Shown: piece after piece, positions 37,145 through 48,608 of the stretch | Layout of the letters: each line of letters opens with the position of its first letter | Numbering within the stretch: position 1 is the stretch's first letter | Assembly (NCBI GenBank): GCA_029531795.1 | Contig: JAPEIS010000011.1 | Coordinates: 1,922,001 to 1,986,000, forward strand | Origin: Sclerotinia nivalis | Taxonomy: Eukaryota > Ascomycota > Leotiomycetes > Helotiales > Sclerotiniaceae | Reading direction: 5' to 3' | Length of the DNA: 64,000 bases | The notes under the pieces: generated by a model | Told to the model about the DNA's origin: nothing | Databases searched by the model: none | What the model saw: only the letters and a program-made list of their open reading frames with translations | Translations under genes and position numbers: made by a program

Positions 37145-39952
37145 TCAAACATGTTCAGTAGATTCTTTCGTCTTAACACTCTTCCATTCCAAAAATAAGG
37201 AAGACACAAACGCCAATGCGGTAACAGGAATTGCCGCAATAAAAACTTTCTGTAATGCCCCATTATATGCTACCAGCAGCGCAGGTAATTGATCCTCACT
37301 GACGACGGATCTAAAGCCAGTGGCGCCAGCATCCAAAACAGCCTGAATATCAATTCCTTGCAGTTGCCCGTTTTTCGCAGAGGATTTTAATTGGTTCTGG
37401 AGAATGGTATTACCGACAGAAACAAAGATGGCACCGCCGAAAGACTGCGATGCAACCACTGCAGCAGTGCCGATGGGTATTTTCTCCAAAGGCAAGACAG
37501 TCTGCACAGCGGTAAATCCTTGTTGAATTGCAATGCCAAAACCCGCTGCACTGAGTATTTCGTAGCCAATCCATTGGGCTGAGGTGGTATCAGTCTTGAG
37601 TGTGCTGATTAATCCACAGCCTATTGTGGCGATCGCTGTGCCGATAATAGTAGGAGGCGTAAAGTATCCGGATTTCGAGACGACAATACCGGCCACGAGT
37701 GAGAAGAAGGCATTGCAGACGACATAGGGGATCATATCAACGCCAGATGTGATCGCTGAAGTATTCTTGATTGCTTGGAACCATTGGGGTAGATAGTAGC
37801 TGTGGATTATCAAGGCCGAGTAGATGAAGAATGAGAAGAGACAGCTTGCTAGTACGCTGCGCTGTTTGAGGATGTCAAGCGGAACCAAGGCTTTGTCGCC
37901 TTGATACCAAAGCCACAGTCCAAATACAATCATGGTTACGCCGAAACCGACGAGAAGACCGATGACCTTTGAGCTGGACCAGGAGTCCCCCTAATTGATG
38001 GTCAGTACCCAATATCTTCAAAATCATCAAACTAAAATACAAATAAGACTTACCTCTTCGGTGTACTGGAAAGCTATGAAAAGCATAACGCAAGCACCGA
38101 GCAATAGAATATTTCCAATGATATCTAGCTCCAAGACTCTGGAACCGAACGAACGTTTTGTGTTCATGTTGTTCTTCGGATTAAAGAATACAACCATGGC
38201 CAAGATGGTTACACCACCAACGGGAAGATTAAAATAGAAGCACCATCTCCATGTAACGAGATCGGTGAAAACTCCTCCAAGCAATGGACCCACGGTAGCT
38301 CCCAATCCAAACCTAAAGTTTCGTTAGATGAGGTGCTGAACGAAAGCTTGTAGTACTTACATCAAACCCACAGCAGCCGTAAAAACAGGACGTTTGTGCA
38401 TAGGTACACTGTGAGCGACGACAACAAAAGAGCCGGTCAGAATACCCGCACTCCCAACACCAGCGATGGCCCGGCCTATAATCAATGTTATGGAATTTGG
38501 CGCTATTCCACAAATCAATGATCCTATCTCAAACGTCATATTCGCGGCTAGATATGACCATTTGATACTAAAGCTAGTGAAGATTTTTCCATAGAATGGT
38601 TGGAACGCGCATGCTGTGAGGAGATATGCACTTCCGTACCACCCGACATCTGCGTATGACTGGAACTCTCCGCTAATATATGGAATTGCCTGGGAGGAAT
38701 GTTAGGATGATGTATAAGGGAAGAAATGGCATTGAATGCATACAGTTGTAATAATCGTCCTATCCAAAGAAATCAAAAACACTGATAGACAAAGTCCAAT
38801 TGTGAGGAACGTCAAAGCGATAACCCCTGGATACTCAATATCCAGCTCTTGCTGCTCTTGCGAGGAGACAACATTATCATCATTTACGGGACCACCAAGC
38901 GTTTCTGGATTACTAATCGAGACCAATGATCCTGTGTTTGGCTCTGCAGAGTCCCATTTCACGAGTTCATCTATGTTCTTCATGAACTTATCGCTCCATA
39001 ATCCCGGTTTTCCAGGATGTCTCTGCTCTTCTACTGGAGTTGACATACGTTTCGATTGCCGAGTGGTCTTACTTTTTTTGATACTAGATGATTCACTAAG
39101 CGTGCTTTGGGATGCTAGATGTCGAAGCGATGGCTCGGTAGATTGTACAATATCTGCAAATAGTTCATTGAGGACTGTATTATTTCGCAATGCCTTGGTG
39201 GCTTGTGAGTCCCAAGTTTCGGTATGTGTAATTCCAAAGCCTTCGTTATCTAGTGATAGCTTTCGTAAGTCGGAAAATGAGTCGAATCCCGAAAAACTTG
39301 AACTTATTTGAGTGCTTTCTTCGGTAGTGGGACGCCAACTCGAACTGATATCATTAAATTTTTCCTTCCTGTCGTGTAGAAACTTCCCGGAACTCTTAGG
39401 CTCATTTTCTTCTGGTTGCGGAGGATTTTCCTGAGCATTCAAACTCTTTCTTGAAGTGCTTCTGTTGTGGCCTGGGATTGACTTTTCGTTGGACCCTCTG
39501 GCCGGATCATCGAAGAGCTGCGATTGAGTCGCATCTTCTATCTTTCGATCATCTTTTTGCAAAAACCTTTCATTGCTTCCGTTCGAGACATATCGAAAAC
39601 TTCCCTGCTCATCTTTCTTGGCATCCAACACTTCCTCGGGAGCTTTTCTGTCGTGGAATGATTGATTTTCAATTCCTCCTGTGAGATATGGAATGGAACA
39701 ATCTTCATCTCCTGCCTTAATTTCTGCTGATAGCTCTTCTTGAATATCGAATTTTTCACTAAGCGCTTGCTGATTGTTACCAGGCTTTCCATGCTCCTCA
39801 TGTGATACCGACTGATCTCCTTTATCGTTCGAAGTTTGAGATGAAGATTCTTGGGAGAAACCTTGTCGAGAACGGCCAAATTCTTCCACTAGATCCAAAT
39901 TCGGAGCCGCGTTTTCCATTGAGGACTTCACATTATCGTTTGAACGCACCAT
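37145..39952 (-). CDS. 14-TM MFS drug exporter (DHA2/DHA14 type) with a long N-terminal extension
   Basis: Rebuilt as complement(join(37145..37990, 38054..38312, 38361..38689, 38744..39952)), 880 aa; introns of 48-63 nt, phases consistent. The first ATG in frame is at 39952. Residues 1 to about 375 are hydrophilic, Ser/Glu/Lys-rich and probably disordered. The transporter body follows: FLISLDRTIITTAIPYISGEF, GWYGSAYLLTACAFQPFYG, motif B-like GRAIAGVGSAG, and motif C GPLLGGVFTD that marks drug:H+ antiporters, then later helices ending ALAFVSSLFLEW. Family members export toxic compounds or metabolites at the plasma membrane. Typical members have N-termini below about 100 residues, so the extension is unusual. 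The body is intact with no stops. Confidence 0.87.
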
Positions 39953-40445
39953 AGTTGCATGAGGATGGCGTTTCGTGAAATTATTGTGAGGTTTATCGCG
40001 ACTCAAAATTGTTTGAATGCTTTTCTGTTTTTCTTCTATTGGGATTACGACGCAGTAAATAGGTATTGTGTTTTACTCTAAGTGACGATTACTACGAATA
40101 TTGGATGTTCAATATCAAGATTATCCAATAATAAAGTGCTCAATTCCTTCCAAAAGAAGGTTCTTCCTGCAGATCTTCAATAGGAGGCGTGTCCGTGGCT
40201 GTTCAGCTAAACACTTTAGGTCATGTAGATCCAATACCAACTTTTCGCTTGGCCAACCTGTGGGGAACAACTTCTTCGGGTATGGAGGCATGGAACACTG
40301 TTCAATTGTAAAGACAAAGTCATTTCAACACAATGAGTAATAATAAACTACATTCTCTCTAATCAGTTTGCCTTGAGTACGTAAAATTACATTCTATATT
40401 GTTTTCATTGGAACTTAATTTCCAGAATGAATGAGCGTCAATTGC
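39953..40445. other. Short intergenic region
   Basis: Promoter of the MFS exporter and 3' end of the thioesterase-like gene, same strand. No other gene. Confidence 0.5.
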
Positions 40446-41577
40446 CTACAGGATTTGGTCCCTCTTCAGACCAGCCAGTTGAGCAAGAGTAGAGAAGACA
40501 CCAACTATGCCTGTACCATCAGTGTGTCTCCCCAAAGCTTCTGATTCCCCTGTGAATGATTGCTCCAAATCTTGCTGGCTTTCCGCAGACAAAGTGTCTG
40601 CGATCTTCTTTCCCCTTAGTCTCTCTTCCTCTATCCTCGCATATGTCCATTCTTCAGCATCGGCTGAATTTGTATCTTCGCCCGGTTGCACATCCAACTC
40701 TTCCTTCTGAAGGGTATCTGGCAATAGACCAGAGGCTCTCAACATGAAGTCGGGACTGATCGTTTTGCGACCTTGCTTGAAAACACATTTGCTAAGAGAG
40801 CATGCCACGACGCCAGCTCTTGGATCCAAGTCCTTGCACTTTTCCTCCCGATTGTCTGTTTTCTGTTGTGGATAAAGGGTGTATGCCTTCGGTTTTGAAG
40901 AGTCCTTTCGCACAAAATGTGTGACAAGCCATATCCATTTTTCGTCCCATGATAGGACTCTTGTCCACATCTCATAGGATTCGTATGGCTTGAGTTCTTT
41001 CTTAAAGTTGCAGTTTACTGCTCCCAAAGCAATACCAAAGGTAGGTTCTTTCGACCCTGTAATTGCTTCTGTTCCACCTCTCATCTGCTCGATTCCCTCC
41101 GAAAATAGCGTACAGAACAAGTGTGTGCGAGCTACATCGACATCGGAAAAATAAGAACTGTTGGTTTCTGAAGAAGTCAGTAGCTGTAGGTAGGTATGAT
41201 GAGGTGTGCGACTCACTGTGAAGATTGAAGTCAATTTCCATCAAAGGAGCGTAAGACTCCGTAATTATTGGCTGAAAAATTTGATGTGGCCCACATTTGA
41301 CTTTTGGACGCTGCGAGCGAAGACAGAATCGGAAGGCGTTGACGATACGTAGATGCCATATTAATGGTAAGTTCTTGAGATTTCCGATCGCTAGAGCAAC
41401 GAAAGCGAGTTTCCATATTGTCGACCATGTACAAATATAATTCAAGCATTGCAAAATAATGTGTAAAGAGTATGTAAGTACGTAGAGAAAAAGAGTCTGA
41501 CGTGGGGAGTGATGTTGCGTGACATATTCCGTGTACATGTGCGTGGTTTCAGGACCACTACCTGTAAAATTATCCAT
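40446..41577 (-). CDS. THEM6-like thioesterase-fold (4HBT) protein
   Basis: Rebuilt as complement(join(40446..41167, 41217..41577)), 360 aa; a 49-nt intron with GTGAGT donor and CTGAC branch. A hydrophobic N-terminal segment (TIWKLAFVALAIGNLKNLPLI) leads into WHLRIVNAFRF. Then comes the 4HBT-like core: ITESYAPLMEIDFNLHKTNSSYFSDVDVARTHLF places an Asp after the conserved Tyr-Phe-Ser, and FGIALGAVNCNFKKELKPYESYEMWTRVLSWDEKWIW matches strands of the hotdog fold. The C-terminal 120 residues are polar and Glu-rich. This matches fungal THEM6-type proteins, sometimes annotated 'capsule polysaccharide biosynthesis' or 'thioesterase'. The acyl substrate is unknown. The alternative acceptor three codons downstream does not fit the phase. 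Confidence 0.78.
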
Positions 41578-42683
41578 CTCAAATGCTGGAGATGGAAACT
41601 CGTACTGAAGATGGAGCGTTCTGTAACAGGAGTTGCTATTCTGAGAAGATTAACATGTGAAATGTTGCGTGAGATCATACGAGGGATGAGGGACGGGTCA
41701 ACTTCTATTTCTCAATGCTGGACGGATCCTCACTTCCATGTCGAAGATTGGCGCTCAAATAGGATTGCTGAGATTGCCAGTTTAGTGCCGGGGTGTGGGA
41801 ATGGGTTACATTGGATCTTCATGGAATACAATTTTTCAACAAACCTACTCTTGCTGGCAAAAACCCAATAGTCAGAAATAATGAGATACCCTAGTTCTTT
41901 CGTAGTTTACCAAACTCTAGTAATGCTTAGAGTCTCGGGATTGCAAACTTCCTAAAGTACTATTAAAAGATTTTCCTTGCTAACGATCGTCGTACACGCT
42001 AGATAAGCCAAAGAAGAGAATGGGAGCCAGCCACCTGCGTTGCTACGTCAGATTAGGCCTCGGACGGCACAGGGGCTAGACGCAGAAGTTTGTTAGTTTA
42101 GGTTTCCACAACAAAAGTGCTACGCATTGATACTATGGAGATCTGCACACGGAAGAGGAAAACTCATAATCTAAAAAAGGTCCGAATCATAGTATGGCTC
42201 CACAGAGGGTCCATATGCGCTATACGTGTAGCGACCAAGATTTAGGGCTGGAAAATTTCTTAAAGCCGAACAGGTATCTCAGTCAATGGTAACCATTAAT
42301 TGCTAGGGCTTGCGTGCATAAGTTTGAGATGTCTCAACTTTCTGTGAAGCATGAGGTTTAGGAATAACTTTATCAAACGGTGAAACTGTAATATTCCAAG
42401 TACGTAACTTTTGACCGAACAAAAAGTGTATCTAAATGTGACTGGAATGCGCAATTCCACCAATTACAATCACTATCTTCTCTTGTCTTCGAAACTCTCA
42501 TAGAAGGAAAAAATACATTATGCTACTGAATAGAATCGACTAGATGCAAAATTTCCCCGTTAACCCTGATTTAGACTGCTTCTAATTTCTCTTCCTGGAA
42601 TCCTTCTCATTTCCCCCTGCTACACTGATACCCCAGAGGAGAAAGTTTTTCAACAATTGCTTTCTATCTCAAACTCTCGAGGA
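41578..42683. other. Intergenic spacer
   Basis: Promoter of the thioesterase-like gene and 3' flank of the ELO gene. A plus-strand frame at 41509-41871 overlaps the coding strand of the neighbouring gene and is a shadow. Confidence 0.45.
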
Positions 42684-43747
42684 TTATGATTTTCCTCCAC
42701 TCTTCACATCTTGAGATTTGATTGCGGTTCTCTTCACTGTGGTCTTTTTGTACGTAGCAATATAGAAAGAGATAAAAAGAACAAGATATGAGCTGAGAAT
42801 TGTGCAACCAGCGACAGCAGCGTATGGTTCACCCGCGCAAGTTCCAACGTGGGGAAGAGACTTGTGATAGGTACTAGTCCAGTAGTTCCATGAGGCAAAC
42901 TAGAAGAAGAATTAGTAAGAATGGGGTGCCTAGACTAATATCGAAGCTTACATAGACGGCTACAAGATCAATGACGAATTGGGTAATTTGAAGGCGGGTA
43001 ATCCACTCTTTCCAGGTGATACGGATTCCACGTGCACTCTGGAAGTAGTACCAATACATGACAACGTGAACGAATAGATTCAAAGTGATCGGAACCCAAG
43101 ATACTGGAGTGTGTCCAACAAGTTGAGTATAGCACAAAAGTGCTGTTGCTGGGTGGTGGTAGCAGTGAAGGAAAGCTAAATCAAAATTTAGCACTATTGA
43201 GGTTTCGACTGAGCATAACTACTTACTCAAAGGCTTCTTCTTGAGGAACAGAAACACAGTATCAAGCAACTCCACGTATTTCGTGATGTAGTTCAACTAT
43301 TTCTCATGATTAGTAAGATTTTTCCTTTCAATTCCAATTCGAGCGACGTACATAGTATAGAGTAACCAATGGCTTGGTCCATCCACTTTCACCGCAGACA
43401 CCATCAAACAAGCCATATTTCCAGATACTTGGGATGAGCTGTTGTGCAAACAAAACAAGTAGTGAAGCGCTGACGACAGTCAACATCAAGTTGTGTGCCA
43501 TAAACAAGCCATTCAGTTTGTATGCTGGACGATTTTTCATCCATGCTTGACCTCCAAAGATCACTGCATAGTAAAGTACGACCATGCCAAGAGTTTCTTT
43601 TAGCGTAGCCATTGGAGTCTCTCCAGGAACAAACTTGAAGTCTTCAGCAGGATATCCTGCTACTGACGTCCAAACTTTATCGAAGGCTTCCCATGGTGAA
43701 AATTTTACAGCCCCGTTAAACGGGACGAGAAGTGTACCGCTCGACAT
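42684..43747 (-). CDS. ELO-family very-long-chain fatty-acid elongase
   Basis: Rebuilt as complement(join(42684..42899, 42952..43175, 43227..43296, 43352..43747)), 301 aa; three introns of 51-55 nt in phase. Several membrane helices surround the catalytic histidine box FLHCYHH (HXXHH) and the preceding signature [17 protein letters not shown]. The later signature [17 protein letters not shown] is also present. The C-terminus is lysine-rich, in line with ER retention. ELO enzymes condense malonyl-CoA with acyl-CoA in the ER for sphingolipid and membrane fatty-acid synthesis. A slightly short but complete member of the GNS1/SUR4 family; Elo2-like versus Elo3-like cannot be told by eye. Divergent from the P450 at 45043. 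Confidence 0.92.
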
Positions 43748-45042
43748 GTTTGGTGATGCTGTACTCGTAGAAAGGAAAAATTTATTAAGATAGAAATGAA
43801 GATGGGAATGAGGAATCTGATGTCCAAGATAATTTTTGGTATTGTAGGGGTCAGGAATTATATCTTAAGAGTTTTTGTTCTGAGAAAAGATCTGATGATA
43901 TTCCTAGTTGAAATGCGCATTTCCCATGTGTTCAAAGGTTTGACAACACTGCTAAGGACTAGTACGAAGATTATAATCAAGACTACGATATGTATCACCG
44001 ACGATCTCGACCAAGTTGGCGGGACGAGTGATGATGAAAGAGCTGAATACTTGCAATTTGACAGCTACTGTTCATTTCAGGGGTCCGCAGCCTCGAGGAG
44101 GCGACCCGCTGCCAACTTTTGTTGCCAAGTTTAGCTTTGTTATCATGGGGCAGTGTTTGCGTTCAGGGATCTGGACGTGAATAAGCCCAGCGATCGTTTT
44201 AGGGTATTGGAATGAGCTTCGGGACATCAATCATCCAGTCTTCGCTAGCGCTTGGCGTGCATGAGGATAATCAATTGGAAGAATATCCCGGAAATACGTG
44301 CACTAGCTCCCCATCAAGTCATTAGTAACGACCCACAACTGATGTAGCGTAGGGTTCCTGTCGACCGAGAAAATCGACTAAAGATAAGCTTTTGCGGGTA
44401 CCTTTCGGCTATCTTGTATCTTGGTGGCTCAAAAAGATAGTACAATTATCCAATTCGGCTATCTGCTTCCGCTTACACTAGGGGGCTTACGAGCTCTTGT
44501 CGATCTTCACTGCGCTTGGTATAATCATTAACCCGAGTCTAAGGAGCGCTTCAGCTATTGCATGAATGCTTCCTGAGTTTGAAGATCTTCTACTAAAAAA
44601 ATCCAATTATTTAAAAAGACTCATATTATTAATAAAAGGGCTTTGAGCTTTGGCCCAATCCATCATTATAACCCGGCAATTAAGTAGAGGTAGCAAGCAA
44701 GGTTTGCCAAGCAAGGAACGTAATCAATCGACGTGGCATAGTAGCAGTGCTAGCAGGAAGTATTGACTACCTTCACGGAACTTCTTCAAGGTTGAAATTC
44801 TCTATGCGCCATCATGATGCTGTGGAGCACTTCAGATAGACTGGTCTGGATGAGGATCAGCGAGATCAACATCCCAGCCCTGTGGCTCATATTGGTCAAG
44901 TAAACTATGAAATTCTAGGTTCACAGATACAGATGATTCAAGATTTTTACTAGTGTTAGAATTTCCTTCATCAGTGATATTATTTTAACCTCCCCTTGCT
45001 GGAGAAAAAATCTCTTCACCTCAATAACACTTTTGCGACAAT
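43748..45042. promoter_or_regulatory. Divergent intergenic region ELO/P450
   Basis: 1.3 kb between divergent start codons, carrying both promoters. No gene in between. Confidence 0.5.
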
Positions 45043-46778
45043 ATGGCTATCCAAGTATCTTTTGTCTCCCTCTCTGGGGCAGCGACGTTAATCGCACTCC
45101 TAATAGCAAAAACCTCGTCGTGGAGTACTCTGTACTGCATTTCGATTGTCTTTGGAATCTTTATACCATCATATGTCTTTTACCTCAGTTACATCTTCCC
45201 ATTCTACATTTCCGAGCTTCGACATGTTCCTACAGTCCCCGGCTTCCCTCTGTGGGGCCAATTTTTTGAGATCATTACCAGTGAATGTGGTGTTCCACAG
45301 CGCAAATGGCATCAAGTACACGGCCCAATCATCAGATACTTCTTTCCATTTGGAGCTGAGCGTCTAGCTGTGGCAGATGACGATGCTATCAAACAGGTAA
45401 GACTCCGCCAATGCTGAAATTCTGTTTCTCATAACATTCTAATATAAACTTCACAGATGACAACTAGAAACCCATACAACTACCCAAAGCCAGTGCGTGC
45501 AAAGTTGTGGATGGTCAGAATTCTTGGAGAGGGTGTACTTCTAGCTGAAGGAGCTGAGCACGTACATCAACGAAAGTCCTTAGCACCAGGTTTCTCTATT
45601 CAATCAATTCGAGCCCTCTACCCAGTGTTCTGGCAGAAGTCCCTACTTTTGACCAAGCTATGGAAGGAAGAGATGGAAGTTGCGTCCGTAAAGACCAAGT
45701 CTTTCGAGGTGTTAGAGTGGTTGAACCGCACCACTCTCGACATTATTGGTTCTGCCGGCTTCGGCGTCGATATCAACTCTCTCGAACATCCTGAAACCCC
45801 GATTCGTGAGGCTTACCGACTTGTCTTTGCATTTGATATCGGATCCCGTATTTTGCACGGCCTTCAAGCATTTATTCCATCTACCAAGATGATTCCCGCC
45901 AAGATGAACCGTGATATGGAGGCTTCGCGTAACATTATTCTCAAGACTTCAACGGATATTATCAACGAGAAGCAGGAACAAGCTACGCAGAGAACCAATC
46001 ATAAGGACATTATCGCATTGATTGTCAAAGATAACTTGAAGATGAAAGAGGCTGGCGAGAAGGGCCTTTCATTCGAGACTATGCGCGACCAAATCATGGT
46101 AAGCAGACCTTCTAGATATCCCATCATATTTGCAGAAAACTAACATACATTTATTCACAGACTTTCCTTGGTGCAGGCCACGACACAACAGCAACAGGTG
46201 TAGCATGGACAATTCACCTTCTCTCAACTCACCCGGAAATCCAAGAAAGACTCCGAGCGGAAATCCGCGAGCACATGCCCTTCCTTTTCGATCCAAATTC
46301 CCGTTATGACGAATCGATAGAAAAGACGGATGCCGATCTTCTACCATATCTAGACAATGTCTGCCGTGAATCCCTTCGCTACATTCCACCCATTCCAATG
46401 ACTGTCCGCCAATCCCTCAAAGAAGATAAATTGGGCCCATACACTATTCCAGCTGGTACAGTCATCTATGTTCTGGCCAATGCTATCAATCATCTTCCTA
46501 TGTACTGGGGCCCCACAGCCGACGTCTTTGATCCAGATCGCTGGGACAAATTGCCATCGTCATTCACGACAAATGCTTTCATGACTTTCTTGCAAGGTCC
46601 TAGAGGATGCATTGGACGCAAATTTGCAGAGACTGAAATGAAGGTTCTGTTGTGTTGCCTGTTGAGTATGTACAAGTTTGAGCGTGATGAAAGTGTGGAA
46701 AATCCGGAGGACTTGAAGATGTGGAGATTGGTTTTGAGACCAAGGGATGGTGTCCAAGTTAAAGTTACTGCTATCTAG
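45043..46778 (+). CDS. Cytochrome P450 monooxygenase 1
   Basis: Rebuilt as join(45043..45396, 45457..46098, 46161..46778), 537 aa; introns of 60 and 62 nt, phase 0. N-terminal membrane anchors (residues about 15-60) precede a proline hinge (VPTVPGFPLWG). The I-helix oxygen-binding motif is GAGHDTTATG (around residue 336), the K-helix ExxR is ESLRYIPP, the PERF-like region is FDPDRWDKLP, and the heme-binding loop is FLQGPRGCIGRKFAETEM with the axial Cys near residue 482. All catalytic elements are intact. It is an ER-anchored monooxygenase of CYP4/CYP3-like fungal type. Substrate unknown; the ELO gene and fatty-acid-type context are suggestive only. Confidence 0.92.
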
Positions 46779-47293
46779 ATTTGGTGACAGTAGATGAAAT
46801 GGTAAAGATGTAATTGGCTACGAAGGAAGACTAGTCATTGGCCTAGAACTATTGTAATATTTACATAGATTTTTTTAGAGAGTAATTGATACGTTTTTAA
46901 ACAATAATAAATTTCTCCTCTTCTCCTAAAGGTTGCTGAGTTTAAAGGTTCAAACCGAATCCCGTTCGTTTTTTTTTTGGCTCCTTCAAACTTACTTTAG
47001 TTAAGTCTCATTATGTCTATTTCCGTTCATTTCATTCACGTGCATGATCAAGAGTATCCGAAAGCCGCACATTGAATAATTCAGCAAGAAGGCATATGGT
47101 GTCTTTTTAAAGAACGTAGTGTAAATTAAAATTAAACTTCCGCATCAATTAAGGTCACCCTTGAACAATTTCGAATCAATCGCCAGCTTTCTCCCAACTT
47201 TGACATTCGTCCACGACCATTCGAATTCTCTCTTCCGAACTTCCCCGTCTTCTCACTTGCGTTCCGTTCCGAAATGACGTTCCATCCTAATCG
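46779..47293. other. Convergent 3' spacer
   Basis: 3' ends of the P450 (plus) and of the small secreted-peptide gene (minus). Nothing else seen. Confidence 0.5.
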
Positions 47294-47555
47294 CTATCTC
47301 CCCACTGTAACAGGGTTGCAGTCCGCTATCCCCAAGCATATTGGTGGAAGGCCAATGGTTATGGGAATGGTCAGGCCGCCACCTTCTTCTTCAGGCACGG
47401 CATTTCGATTGTCGATCTGTTGATCAAATTGTTAGAACCAGTTCCGTAATCGCCAAATATGGACTGATACGAACCGTAGTGGAGATAGGAAGAGCTATGC
47501 TCAAGCCTGCCATGGCAGCGACGATAGTAAAGGTGGAGATAAGTGAGAAGTGCAT
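47294..47555 (-). CDS. 67-residue secreted peptide
   Basis: Rebuilt as complement(join(47294..47416, 47475..47555)), 67 aa. The intron (58 nt) has a GTTCGT donor, a TTCTAAC branch site 16 bases before the CAACAG acceptor, and joins in phase 0. Residues 1-21 form a clear signal peptide (MHFSLISTFTIVAAMAGLSI and then ALP). The mature peptide is about 45 residues with a Gly-rich EEEGGG hinge, a hydrophobic ITIPITIGLPP-like stretch and two cysteines (ICLG, ADCNP). Either exon alone looks like noise, and only the spliced form gives a sensible protein. Unknown family; possibly an effector-like or small cell-surface peptide. RNA evidence would settle it. Confidence 0.6.
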
Positions 47556-48608
47556 GTTTTGGGCGTGAAATATCGATTCGTACGAAGGGATGACTGAATG
47601 ATTGGGTTTGTTGTTTGAATGTTGAGAGTTTGATAAGTGATTGTCGTTCGCAATGCCAATGAGAATCAAGATATATGTTGTAAATCATAGTGGTTGTCCA
47701 ACTATCCGACTAGTACCCGTTGGCACCGTCGATCACGCCACTCTGACATCTTGACACAGCTGAAAGCACTAAAAGGAAAGCTAATGCAATTGACCCACGA
47801 GGATATTAGCCGCGTAGCATTTTCAATACAAGACCGGCAGACCAGGGTTAAAAAGCTGCGGGATATTTGGACCTAGGAGAAAAAAGTAGGCGTGGGGGTG
47901 TTCTTGTCTTTAGTCGGTGCCCTGAATAGATCAGTGTAGTAAGGATTAATTATTGGATGAGTTTGAGATCGACAAGGAGGTTAAGCGAAATCCAGCCAAG
48001 GAACACTAGAGCCATTTTTCGTCAATTATCCCATCAAAGCACAGACAGTTGCTGTCAAAAGCAAAGACCGGATTAAATCATCCGGAAGTACCCTACGGGT
48101 CACTAGGAGATTTTTAAGAACTAAGACATTTTAGCTCTGTTTTCGACGTTAGTGTGCGGGTCGATGATGCGGTGGATATGAAAGCTCTGCCAGATTGACA
48201 GATTGCCACACGCGTGTTCGGATGTAAAAATAAGGTTCACACCACTCCTTCGGACGAATGGCGATTGTTGATCGCCATCGTGATTACTCTTATGGGATAT
48301 CGTTAACGAAAGGTGGAGTCAGTAGCTCCTCTATTGCGCAGTCCTGTGAATCAGATTTGACGGATTTTATTTGCCCCGGTGAACAGGACTTACTTCCACT
48401 CTAGGAAGATTCAGGTAGCGTAGCTTTCGGCGAGACATCATCATTGCATCGATGCAAAGCTGTCAAAATCAATGATTTGATAGTTTCATGCATTGCAGGG
48501 TCTAAATACAATACGAGCATGCAGTGCATGCTTCATTACGAGAGGAATTGTATTGTCAAAGCCACGCCCTGATACGGAAACATGCGTTATTTAACATGAA
48601 CTAACCTC
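47556..48608. other. Intergenic spacer
   Basis: Promoter of the small peptide gene and 3' flank of the acyltransferase. The frame at 47694-47876 has no supporting features. Confidence 0.45.
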
